Shown in pieces: positions 1-6,917 of a stretch of 10,703 bases of DNA. A program made the translations under genes and the position numbers. Origin of the DNA: Candidatus Hydromicrobium americanum. GTDB taxonomy: Bacteria > Actinomycetota > Humimicrobiia > Humimicrobiales > Humimicrobiaceae. The stretch spans positions 1 to 10,703 of the forward strand of contig PEXF01000003.1 in assembly GCA_002779205.1 (NCBI GenBank), read 5' to 3'. The notes beneath the pieces were generated by a model, which did not search any database, was not told where the DNA came from, and was given only the letters and a program-made list of their open reading frames with translations. How positions within the stretch are numbered: position 1 is the stretch's first letter; every line of letters starts with the position of its first letter.

Positions 1-1
1 A

Positions 2-151
2 ATAATAAATGGTTATAAAGACAGAAAAATAGCACAGAAGATTATTGATGAAAGACACTTTATTAGAATAATTTTTATGGAAGATTTAGATTCTAAAAGG
101 CTATTAACAGTTTATCCCGTAAAAAGGAGTAGATATGAAAATCAGGTATAG
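2..151 (+). CDS. C-terminal part of a DUF4258-like small protein (possible toxin of a TA pair), truncated by window edge
   Basis: An open frame enters from the left edge and runs 49 codons to TAG at 149-151; the start lies outside the window. The visible part has a basic helix-like stretch (GYKDRKIAQKIIDE), then HFIRIIFMED, then a strand ending LLTVYPVKRSRYE. A hydrophobic strand with Arg, a short turn, then a strand ending in TxYP and a basic RxRYE tail is the C-terminal pattern I associate with DUF4258 proteins, which have a RelE/BrnT-like small-toxin character. Its last 17 bases overlap the start of the next gene, a DUF2283 protein, and DUF4258-DUF2283 neighbours recur in bacteria. Family assignment is from pattern memory on a partial protein. 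The toxin role is inference, and no catalytic residue can be named. Confidence 0.5.
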   Translation: MINGYKDRKIAQKIIDERHFIRIIFMEDLDSKRLLTVYPVKRSRYENQV

Positions 152-353
152 TAAAAATGAAGATATCTTAATTATAGAACTTTCAAATGAAAAAATAGAT
201 TATGCTGAGGAAACAGGCCCTATTATTATTCACTTTTCAGTCGATAAAAAACCTGTGCTTTTAGAAATCCTGGAAGCCAGTGAATTCCTATCAGGAGTCA
301 TGAAGCTCACAATAAAGGCTAAAAGTCATAAACCTTCAGAAATGATAATATAA
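135..353 (+). CDS. DUF2283 family protein, putative antitoxin partner
   Basis: This 72-residue protein begins MKIRYSKNEDILIIELSN and continues with an acidic turn (AEETGPIIIHFS), a DKKPV turn and LLEILEASEFL. The pattern MKxxYxxxxDxLxIxLS, then an acidic strand, then GxEIxxAS, is the compact beta-rich DUF2283 fold. The start ATG is preceded by GGAG at 126-129 with a 5-base spacer. The first 17 bases overlap the end of the upstream DUF4258-like gene in another frame, so the two are very likely translationally coupled. DUF2283 proteins have no proven general function, and an antitoxin role here rests only on the pairing. About 20 residues beyond the core (from roughly KLTIKAKSHK) form a polar tail. 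The family call is fairly secure, the function is not. Confidence 0.75.
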   Translation: MKIRYSKNEDILIIELSNEKIDYAEETGPIIIHFSVDKKPVLLEILEASEFLSGVMKLTIKAKSHKPSEMII

Positions 354-385
354 TTACTTCTTTAAGAAATAATAATTTAAAAAAT

Positions 386-389
386 GGAG
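386..389 (+). promoter_or_regulatory. Ribosome binding site fixing the PfpI-family start
   Basis: GGAG sits 6 bases before the ATG at 396. An earlier in-frame ATG at 384 overlaps this GGAG and has only AT-rich sequence upstream, so 396 is the better start and removes four residues (MEYT) from the longest reading. Confidence 0.7.
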
Positions 390-395
390 TATACC

Positions 396-920
396 ATGGC
401 TAAAAAATTATTGTTACTGATAGAAAATGAATTCAGGGAGGAAGAGGTAATCTATCCATATTACAGGTTTAAAGAAGCCGGTTATGATGTAAAAGTTGTA
501 GGCCCGGTAGCAGACAGAGAGTATAAGGGTAAATTTGGGGTGGTCTTTAAATCAGACCTTTCTGCTTCACAGGTTAATTTAGACGACGTAATTGCAGTAA
601 TTATCCCCGGCGGAAATGCACCCGATAAAATGAGGATTCAAAAGAATATGGTTGACCTTGTTAAAAGGGCTTCCCGCCAGCAAAAGATTATCGCAGCAAT
701 ATGCCATGGTGGATGGATGCTGGTTGAAGCCGACATAATCAGAGGCAGGAAAGTTACCGGTTACAGGTCAATAGCCACAGATCTTAAAAATGCCGGGGGA
801 GAATATCTGGATAAAGAGGTTGTGGTCGACGGTAATCTGGTAACCTCCAGAATTCCTGCTGACCTTCCTGCATTCTGCAGGTCAATCCTGGAACTGATAG
901 AAGCTTATAATAAAAAATAA
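396..920 (+). CDS. DJ-1/PfpI family protein (type 1 glutamine amidotransferase-like; protease/deglycase/chaperone class)
   Basis: The protein has 174 residues from the ATG at 396, chosen because GGAG lies 6 bases upstream. It is a full-length single-domain PfpI/DJ-1 flavodoxin-like protein. Visible landmarks are strand 1 (KKLLLLIE, about 3-10), the family segment ENEFREEEVIYPYYRFKEAG (10-29), VIIPGG (68-73), the nucleophile elbow AAICHGG with Cys103 and His104, RGRKVTGY, and the C-terminal EVVVDGNLVTSRIPADLPAF typical of PfpI. Cytosolic members are described as proteases, glyoxalase/deglycase-like enzymes or stress chaperones, and the sequence does not choose between them. Aligned by eye to archaeal PfpI, the usual conserved Glu near residue 14 is Arg, although Glu12, Glu15, Glu16 and Glu17 are adjacent. 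The codons look somewhat richer in G+C than the minus-strand genes. It sits 42 bases after the DUF2283 gene and ends 18 bases from the oppositely oriented leuS. Confidence 0.9.
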   Translation: MAKKLLLLIENEFREEEVIYPYYRFKEAGYDVKVVGPVADREYKGKFGVVFKSDLSASQVNLDDVIAVIIPGGNAPDKMRIQKNMVDLVKRASRQQKIIAAICHGGWMLVEADIIRGRKVTGYRSIATDLKNAGGEYLDKEVVVDGNLVTSRIPADLPAFCRSILELIEAYNKK

Positions 921-968
921 TATATTTTACCTATTCTTTTAATTTTTAACTACAATATTAATAAGCTT
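901..968. repeat. Imperfect AT-rich inverted repeat spanning the convergent gene ends
   Basis: AAGCTTATAATA at 901-912 is matched in inverse orientation by TATTAATAAGCTT at 956-968, with one extra base. The intervening 43 bases are very A+T-rich. It covers the last codons of the PfpI-family gene and of leuS. It lacks a GC-rich stem and a following T-run, so it is at best a weak bidirectional terminator. No better terminator is visible between the two converging units. Confidence 0.25.
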
Positions 969-3494
969 ATTGGGTACTACTATTTTTTTAATAATTTCTT
1001 TGCCCTCAGTGAAATTTTTTATCCTTTCAGAGGAGAGGGCATATCTTTCAATTTCTTCTAAAGGAGTACCTACCGGCAGGTTCATCCTGTCTCTGAGCTT
1101 TCCATTAACCTGAAATACAATAGTAACCAGTTCTTCCCTGGCAATTTCATGGTCATAATCCGGCCATGAAACTTTATGAATACTTCCTGTGTTTCCGGCA
1201 GTAAGCCATAATTCTTCAGCAATAAACGGGGTAATGGGGGAAAGAAGTATTAGTAGCTTCTCAGTCACTTCTTTTACCAGAGCAACATTTTTCTTAACGG
1301 CTGTAACTTCCTCCTGGTATTTATAAATTAAATTAACCAGCTCCATAATAGCGCTTATAGCAGTATTAAAATTAAACCTAACCAGGATATCATTGGTCAC
1401 CTTCTTTATGGTCTGGTGTAATTTTCTATATAATTCTCTCTCCAGGCCGCTTAATTTCCCATTTTTGAATTCACCCTTTATATTTTTGGCAGGATCTTTT
1501 AAAACTCTTGTCTTGCTGCCAGTCGACTTACTGTCGCCAGCCAGCTCAATATTTTTAACTACAAGCCTCCAAACTCTGGTTAAAAACCTGTTTGCTCCTT
1601 CTACTCCGCTGTCGCTCCAATCTACCGGGCTGTCAGCAGGTCCTACAAAAAGTATATATAGTCTTAATGTATCTGCACCATACCTGTTGTAAATTTCAGA
1701 TGGATTGACAATATTGCCTTTGGATTTTGACATTTTCTGACCACCTAAATTTACTACACCATGGGGAAAATATTTTATAAAAGGCTCCTTGAATTTTATC
1801 AGTCCTTTATCATACAGGACTTTAATAAAAAATCTCGCGTATATAAGATGCATGGCGGCATGTTCTATTCCGCCTATGTATTGATCCACCGGCATCCAGT
1901 AATCTACTTCTTTGCTATCAAAAGCGCACCTTTCATTATGTGGACTGCAGTATCTCAAAAAATACCACGACGAGCAAACAAAAGTATCCATTGTATCCGT
2001 TTCCCTCTTTGCTTTGCCACCGCACCTGGGACAGGCAGTATTTACGAACTCGTCACAATAAAATAGAGGGGATAAGCCTTTTGGCCTAAAATCTATATCA
2101 TATGGAAGAAGTACCGGTAAATCCTTCTCCGGTACCGGAACTATCCCGCACTTATCACAGTAAATAATGGGAATTGGCGCGCCCCAATATCTCTGTCTTG
2201 AGATCAACCAATCTCTTAATTTATAATTCACATAAAATTTCCCCATATTATTTTCTTCAAGGTAGGAAGTCACATCCTTTTTACCTTTTTCTGAACTGGT
2301 GCCGCTGAACATTCCAGAATTAATCATTATCCCTTCACCGTCATACGCGGCACTCAGCTTTTGGTGATTTTTCCCATCAGGAGAGATTACTTCTTTTAGG
2401 GGAATGCCATATTTTGATGCAAATTCAAAGTCTCTCTGGTCATGAGCAGGAACTGCCATTATGGCGCCGGTTCCATATTCCAGCAATACGTAGTTAGCAA
2501 TCCATATGGGAACCTTTTGGCCATTTAAAGGATTTATAACATATCTCCCTGTAAAACAACCTATTTTTTCAATTTCAGCCGAACCCCGCTCAATGTCGCT
2601 CTGTCCGGAGATTACATTTTTAATCTTTTCAATTTCCTTTTTATACTCTTCATCTACTACAATTTTGTCTATAAGCGGGTGTTCAGGTGCAAGGATAAAA
2701 AAAGTAACTCCAAATAATGTATCCGGCCTGGTGGTAAACACTGGAATAGAAATATCTTCACTATCATCAAGCTTAAAATCAACTACAGCACCTTCGCTTC
2801 TTCCAATCCAATTCTGCTGAATGGTGAGAACCCTCTCAGGCCATCCTCTTTCCAGAAGCTTCATATCATCAAGAAGTCTCCCGGCATAATTGGTTATTTT
2901 AAAAAACCACTGGGATAATACCCGTTTCTCAACCAGACTCTCACATCTCTCACATCTGCCTGAAATAACCTGCTCGTTTGCCAGAACAGTCTGGCAGGAA
3001 TTACACCAATTAACCGGAGCTTCTTTCTTTTCTGCAAGACCCATTTTATAAAACAGCAGGAAAAACCATTGGGTCCATTTGTAGTAATCAGGATCAGAGG
3101 TTATAATTTCATCACTAAAATCATAACTCATCCCCATTCGCTTAAGAGCTTTCCTCATTTTATCAATATTAGCCATAGTGCTTTTTTCGGGATGTATTCC
3201 TTCTTTTATAGCAGCATTTTCTGCAGGCAGCCCGAAGGCATCATATCCGATGGGGTGAAGAACATTGTATCCTTTCCTTGAAAGGACTTTTGCTATAACA
3301 TCTCCAATGGTATAATTTCTTGCATGACCCATATGAGGTTCCCCTGATGGATAAGGGAACATCTCCAGAATATAATATTTCGGATCATCTTTATCAGACT
3401 TAAGAGAATATATTTTTTCTTTTTCCCATTTTTTAGTTAATTTCTCTTCTATTTCTCGCGGTTTATAAAATTTATGCACCGGCATTTTCTTCAA
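939..3494 (-). CDS. leuS: Leucyl-tRNA synthetase, bacterial type
   Basis: Class Ia aminoacyl-tRNA synthetase that charges tRNA-Leu with leucine using ATP in the cytosol. At 851 residues it matches the usual bacterial length. Domains in order: Rossmann catalytic core with the HIGH signature as HMGH (54-57) after FPYPSG; a first Cys cluster CNSC...CERC (164-184); the CP1 editing domain with TTRPDTLFG (254-262) and GTGAIMAVPAHDQRDFEFA (341-359); a second Cys cluster CDKC...CPRC (446-491); the KMSKS loop (587-591); then the helical anticodon-binding and C-terminal domains. The ATP site, editing pocket and both metal-type Cys pairs look intact. The first codon is TTG at 3494 with AGGA seven bases upstream; an ATG three codons later (3485) is a possible alternative with poorer spacing. 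It is the last gene of the minus-strand cluster, 28 bases after rsfS, and no T-box leader fits in that gap. Confidence 0.98.
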   Translation of the reverse strand: MKKMPVHKFYKPREIEEKLTKKWEKEKIYSLKSDKDDPKYYILEMFPYPSGEPHMGHARNYTIGDVIAKVLSRKGYNVLHPIGYDAFGLPAENAAIKEGIHPEKSTMANIDKMRKALKRMGMSYDFSDEIITSDPDYYKWTQWFFLLFYKMGLAEKKEAPVNWCNSCQTVLANEQVISGRCERCESLVEKRVLSQWFFKITNYAGRLLDDMKLLERGWPERVLTIQQNWIGRSEGAVVDFKLDDSEDISIPVFTTRPDTLFGVTFFILAPEHPLIDKIVVDEEYKKEIEKIKNVISGQSDIERGSAEIEKIGCFTGRYVINPLNGQKVPIWIANYVLLEYGTGAIMAVPAHDQRDFEFASKYGIPLKEVISPDGKNHQKLSAAYDGEGIMINSGMFSGTSSEKGKKDVTSYLEENNMGKFYVNYKLRDWLISRQRYWGAPIPIIYCDKCGIVPVPEKDLPVLLPYDIDFRPKGLSPLFYCDEFVNTACPRCGGKAKRETDTMDTFVCSSWYFLRYCSPHNERCAFDSKEVDYWMPVDQYIGGIEHAAMHLIYARFFIKVLYDKGLIKFKEPFIKYFPHGVVNLGGQKMSKSKGNIVNPSEIYNRYGADTLRLYILFVGPADSPVDWSDSGVEGANRFLTRVWRLVVKNIELAGDSKSTGSKTRVLKDPAKNIKGEFKNGKLSGLERELYRKLHQTIKKVTNDILVRFNFNTAISAIMELVNLIYKYQEEVTAVKKNVALVKEVTEKLLILLSPITPFIAEELWLTAGNTGSIHKVSWPDYDHEIAREELVTIVFQVNGKLRDRMNLPVGTPLEEIERYALSSERIKNFTEGKEIIKKIVVPNKLINIVVKN

Positions 3495-3522
3495 TCTCTA
3501 GTCCTATCTAAAATATCTTGAA

Positions 3523-3915
3523 TTAACTCTGTTTCCACTTTATTTCTTTAGAATCTTTCCATAGCCTTTCAAGTTTATAATATTCCATGAACTCGTCTGT
3601 AAAAATATGGATTACAAAATCATCATAATCAACAAGAATCCAGTTTCCTTCAGCCAGCCCACTGACATTAATAGGATACCGGTTATTGTTTTTTAGATGA
3701 ATACAGATTTCTTCCTCTATCCTTCTGGTTAATCTGGTATTTTTTGCGCTTATTATTATGAAGTAATCAGTTATGATTAATCTGGATCTCATATCCAGTA
3801 TTTTTATATAATCCGCTTTTTTTTCATCTGCTATTCTGGCGACTGTCTTTACCGCTGTAATTATATCTTTCACTTTTGATTTCTGATTACCAGTCTCTGC
3901 TATTCTTTTTATCAC
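3523..3915 (-). CDS. rsfS: Ribosomal silencing factor RsfS (Iojap/YbeB family)
   Basis: A 130-residue RsfS/Iojap protein. Family members bind ribosomal protein uL14 on the large subunit and block subunit joining, lowering translation in starvation. Diagnostic segments are the leading helix ending in DEKKADYIKILDMR, then ITDYFIIISAKNTRLTRRIEEEI, GLAEGNWILVDYDDFVIHIFTDEFMEYYKLERLW; the last (G.W.L.DY.D.V.H.F....YY.LERLW) is the family signature. The start is GTG at 3915, whose last bases form GTGA with the TGA stop of the upstream LCP gene. No good Shine-Dalgarno is placed for it (the nearest GGGAG is too far upstream), so reinitiation coupled to the preceding gene is likely. An internal GTG at 3873 could also serve, which would shorten the poorly conserved N-terminus. 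Placement between an LCP gene and leuS matches the common Firmicutes-type order. Confidence 0.95.
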   Translation of the reverse strand: MIKRIAETGNQKSKVKDIITAVKTVARIADEKKADYIKILDMRSRLIITDYFIIISAKNTRLTRRIEEEICIHLKNNNRYPINVSGLAEGNWILVDYDDFVIHIFTDEFMEYYKLERLWKDSKEIKWKQS

Positions 3916-5684
3916 TTATTTGTATAATCACTCCCTAAAATTATACTGATATCCACATTGTCCACATTGTTATCCGAATACTCTATTACCCCCACACCCA
4001 GCCTTTCCTGTATCTTCTGTGCTATTTCATCTACTCCCTCTCTGGAGGTAAAAATTATTATTTTAGTCTGAGTATAATTCCAGTTATCGGCATCTTTGGT
4101 TTCAACAACCTCTAGAATTTTTCCGTCTTCATTAAAATGACTTTCAATTATTCCCTTAACCGTAAAAGCAAGTTTTGCTGTGCCTTCTCCGTTTAAAATA
4201 TTTATTTTTACAATCTTTTCAACTTCTTCCGAAACTGCTTTTTCCGCTGCCTTAGCTTTATAATCAGCCCCCAGAACTATAATAATATCTGAATTTGCGC
4301 TCTCACCTTCTCCAGGAGTTATATTTCCAACTTCCAGTATATTCTTTATATCATTTGCTGCTTCCGCTGCATAAGACTGGCCAGAATATACTAAAATCTC
4401 AGTCGTATCATAATTAAAATTATCTGCATTTTCTGCCTTAAGTATATTATATTTGCTCTTACCGCTCTCAAATACCTGACTTTTTAAAAGTTCTGATACT
4501 TCTGCAGCCAGACCAGGAGTTCCTGCACCATTTAATATGGTTAAATTAACTGTTTCCTCAACAGCAGCCACTTCTTCAGGTGCGGTCCCCTCTTTTTTAA
4601 AAATTTCGGCAAGTCCGGAAACATCTGGTATATAGACAATACCCTCCTCCAGCTCTGTAGATGATACATTAAGGGCATAAACTTCATTTTTACTGGGTTC
4701 GATTTTAGAAAATGTGGAAAATATTTTTGACCTTTCCTCCATACTCAAGTCAGTATCAATAAAATCTTTAATTAAATTCAGGTTGTCTAACAGTTTTTCA
4801 TCACTTTCGCCTGCAATTTTACTGATAATTGCATCTAAAAGTAATTTTTGATTTATAATATTTTCTATGGGGACTTCCATCTCCATACCACTAAAATATT
4901 TGAGGAAATTCACCGCTTTAGTTCCATCAACCGGGTTTTCCCCTTTCTCCAGTTTAAAAGTTGAGCCATCATCATAGTTTTTGACTGTAATTTCCTCATC
5001 CAGATCAAGGTCTATACCGCCCAATTTATTGACTACATTGTAAACATCAAGAAGAATATTATAATCTATTTTCATATCCATACCTAAATTCTTTTCCAGG
5101 GTAAGGCTGAGCAAGTCCATCCCCCCTACCTTTACTGACTCGCCTACCAATTCCGCACCAATACCCGGTATATCCATCAATGTTTTTACTGGAATACACA
5201 ATGAAATTAATGCCTCTTCACTTCTATAATAACTTGAAAATATGATTGAGCTCACTTCAGGTTCCAGTAGATTTTCCCCCGCGCAGGCAATAACTAAATT
5301 AATATCCTGTCCCAATTCAAGGGATTCAGGTATACTTATTCCCTCTTCTTCTGTTATCTCCCCTTCAGAGAAATATCTATTTTTAATATACCGGTAACCA
5401 AAAACTACCCCTGTTGCAACTACAACCAGGGCAAGCATTACAGCAATAATTCTAAAAATTATTTTCCCCTTCTTCCGCCTCTCCTTTATTCTTTTACTTC
5501 TGAATCCCTCACTTTCTACTTCTTCATCTTTATAACTTTCAAGTTCAAAATCTTCATCCTTAAAGAAGTCGTCTCCAGAATTGCGAGGCTTTTTGCCACC
5601 ATTATCCATGTTATGAGAATCTCTCTCACCAGAGTCTCTACCTTTAAATTTTTTTTCATCTTCATCAAAATCATCAAAAGACAT
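3912..5684 (-). CDS. Membrane-anchored LCP-family-like protein with degenerate LCP domain and two tandem LytR_C domains
   Basis: A 590-residue protein from the ATG at 5684, chosen because GGAGG lies 8 bases upstream; a GTG at 5699 would overlap that site. Residues 1-75 are a very charged, low-complexity cytoplasmic tail rich in Asp, Glu and Lys. Residues 75-97 are one transmembrane helix (IIFRIIAVMLALVVVATGVV), followed by an extracellular region. Residues about 128-292 follow the LCP outline: NLVIACAG, ALISLCIPVKT, a KVGGMDLLSLTLEKNLGM segment, VNKLGGIDLDLDEEI, NPVDGTKAVNFLKY, IINQKLLLDAI. Residues about 378-475 and 491-590 are two LytR_C domains, each starting NLTILNG or KINILNG, with a central DNFNY or DNWNY and ending IIxxLGxDY. 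Active LCP enzymes attach glycopolymers to peptidoglycan, but the catalytic Arg and Asp positions are not conserved here (SIPRDT reads CIPVKT). It is therefore probably a non-enzymatic relative. It follows yqeK by one base and overlaps rsfS by four. Confidence 0.85.
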   Translation of the reverse strand: MSFDDFDEDEKKFKGRDSGERDSHNMDNGGKKPRNSGDDFFKDEDFELESYKDEEVESEGFRSKRIKERRKKGKIIFRIIAVMLALVVVATGVVFGYRYIKNRYFSEGEITEEEGISIPESLELGQDINLVIACAGENLLEPEVSSIIFSSYYRSEEALISLCIPVKTLMDIPGIGAELVGESVKVGGMDLLSLTLEKNLGMDMKIDYNILLDVYNVVNKLGGIDLDLDEEITVKNYDDGSTFKLEKGENPVDGTKAVNFLKYFSGMEMEVPIENIINQKLLLDAIISKIAGESDEKLLDNLNLIKDFIDTDLSMEERSKIFSTFSKIEPSKNEVYALNVSSTELEEGIVYIPDVSGLAEIFKKEGTAPEEVAAVEETVNLTILNGAGTPGLAAEVSELLKSQVFESGKSKYNILKAENADNFNYDTTEILVYSGQSYAAEAANDIKNILEVGNITPGEGESANSDIIIVLGADYKAKAAEKAVSEEVEKIVKINILNGEGTAKLAFTVKGIIESHFNEDGKILEVVETKDADNWNYTQTKIIIFTSREGVDEIAQKIQERLGVGVIEYSDNNVDNVDISIILGSDYTNK

Positions 5685-5685
5685 T

Positions 5686-6297
5686 TTAAACACCTCCACA
5701 AATATTGTTCCAAATTTTAACCGTATCAGGATGTAAAAATCTATTCCTCTTTATAATATATATTATATTATTTTTATAAACCTCTAATAAGCATAAATTG
5801 ATATTTTTTAAAGCAAGATTTCTAAGTTTTTTTACTCCATTATAATTCCTGCTTTTTTCAACTTTGTCAGCAATAAATAAAATCTTATCCGCGAGATTCA
5901 TATTACAATATCCGATCGCATGGAATTTAATTGCTTTTAATATCTTACTGCTAGAAACATTAAAATCCCTTAAGACCAGATAATCACCTACGAAGCTGTG
6001 CAGCAGTAGCGGGGAATTTAATTCAAAACTACCAACTTCAAGCTCATTTTCTTTTGCTATTTTCACCAACTCTTCATAATTGAATACTTTACCGTAATCA
6101 TGCAGTATACATGCAACACCTAAATCAAAAAATTCTATATCAGACAAATATTTCTGCGCGATAGTGCTCGCATACTCTAAAGTATTAATAGAATGTTGGT
6201 ATAATGAAGAAGACATAATAGACTTAATCTTTTCAGTCAAATCTTTAAGATATTCTTTTTGCTTTCCAGTTAAAGTAAAACTATTTATAAAGTTCAT
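5686..6297 (-). CDS. yqeK: YqeK-type HD-domain bis(5'-nucleosyl)-tetraphosphatase (symmetrical)
   Basis: A 203-residue HD-superfamily metal hydrolase. YqeK enzymes split diadenosine tetraphosphate into two ADP in the cytosol. Metal-ligand candidates are His35 (YQHSINTLEYA), the His66-Asp67 pair in ACILHDYGKV, His100 in LLLHSFVGDYL, His126 in IKFHAIGY and Asp144 in FIADKVEKSR, so the full YqeK ligand set is present. The ATG at 6297 lies inside the end of nadD (17-base overlap) with no recognisable Shine-Dalgarno, so translation is probably coupled to nadD. The nadD-yqeK pair is a conserved Firmicutes-type arrangement. Its last codons contain the GGAGG used by the next gene. The C-terminal 50 residues (helix KKLRNLALKNINLCLLEVYKN and after) match the usual helical tail. 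Confident on family; the activity is inferred from the motifs. Confidence 0.93.
   Translation of the reverse strand: MNFINSFTLTGKQKEYLKDLTEKIKSIMSSSLYQHSINTLEYASTIAQKYLSDIEFFDLGVACILHDYGKVFNYEELVKIAKENELEVGSFELNSPLLLHSFVGDYLVLRDFNVSSSKILKAIKFHAIGYCNMNLADKILFIADKVEKSRNYNGVKKLRNLALKNINLCLLEVYKNNIIYIIKRNRFLHPDTVKIWNNICGGV
5693..5697 (-). promoter_or_regulatory. Ribosome binding site of the LCP-like gene
   Basis: GGAGG on the minus strand, 8 bases before the ATG at 5684 and within the last codons of yqeK. It decides the start: the longer GTG reading from 5699 would begin on top of this site. Confidence 0.75.
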
Positions 6298-6916
6298 GTT
6301 TTAAAATATAATTGCTAACTCTCTCAGGAAGTAGATAATCTATTGGCCTGTTATGCTTTATCCTATTTCTTATATCAGTTGAAGAAATAGAAAGAGCTGG
6401 TATCTCCATTACATATATTTTCTCATCAGCAGCCCCGGCTTTGCCAAAAAGTCTTTTTCTTAAATCTTCTATACGCGACAGGTTATACCCTGGCCTGGTT
6501 GCAGCTATAAACTTGCAGAGTGAAACTATCTCATCGGTATTCTTCCAGGTAAGTATTTCTAAAATGGCATCAGCACCGGTTATAAAATATAGTAACGAAT
6601 TCTTGCCATATATTTTCCTTAGCTGCCGGACCGTATCAATAGTATATGACTTACCTTTCCTGTCTATTTCCATTCTTGAAACAAAAAAATTACTGTTTGA
6701 AGAAGTAGCAATAACAGTCATTATATACCTATCTTCAGCACTGGCTACTTCATTTTCAATTTTATGCGGCGGGTTACCGGTAGGTATAAAAATTACTTTA
6801 TCCAGCTTAAATTGACTTAATGCTTCCTGGGCAGTAACTAAATGACCATGATGGATAGGATTAAATGTCCCTCCCATAATTCCAATTTTTTTATAAAATT
6901 TACTGCTTTTTTCCAT
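6281..6916 (-). CDS. nadD: Nicotinate-nucleotide adenylyltransferase
   Basis: NadD transfers AMP from ATP to nicotinate mononucleotide, giving deamido-NAD in the cytosolic NAD pathway. The 211-residue length is normal. The N-terminal nucleotidyltransferase signature GGTFNPIHHGH spans 15-25, followed by FIPTGNPPHK (43-52), TITGAD-type FITGADAILEI (111-121), and the C-terminal ATP-binding ISSTDIR (177-183). All are intact. The start ATG has GGGAG five bases upstream, lying in the last codons of proA, and is separated from the proA stop by one base. Its 3' end overlaps yqeK by 17 bases. Coupling with proA upstream and yqeK downstream is therefore likely. Confidence 0.97.
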   Translation of the reverse strand: MEKSSKFYKKIGIMGGTFNPIHHGHLVTAQEALSQFKLDKVIFIPTGNPPHKIENEVASAEDRYIMTVIATSSNSNFFVSRMEIDRKGKSYTIDTVRQLRKIYGKNSLLYFITGADAILEILTWKNTDEIVSLCKFIAATRPGYNLSRIEDLRKRLFGKAGAADEKIYVMEIPALSISSTDIRNRIKHNRPIDYLLPERVSNYILKHELYK

Positions 6917-6917
6917 C

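Noticed and set aside
905..968. Rho-independent bidirectional terminator between the PfpI-family gene and leuS
   Set aside because: The inverted repeat is AT-only at its core, has a 43-base loop and no T-run directly after the stem, so it fails the usual criteria. It is kept only as a weak repeat.
3495..3522. T-box or leucine attenuator leader before leuS
   Set aside because: Only 28 bases separate rsfS from leuS, far too short for a T-box, and no such structure is visible.
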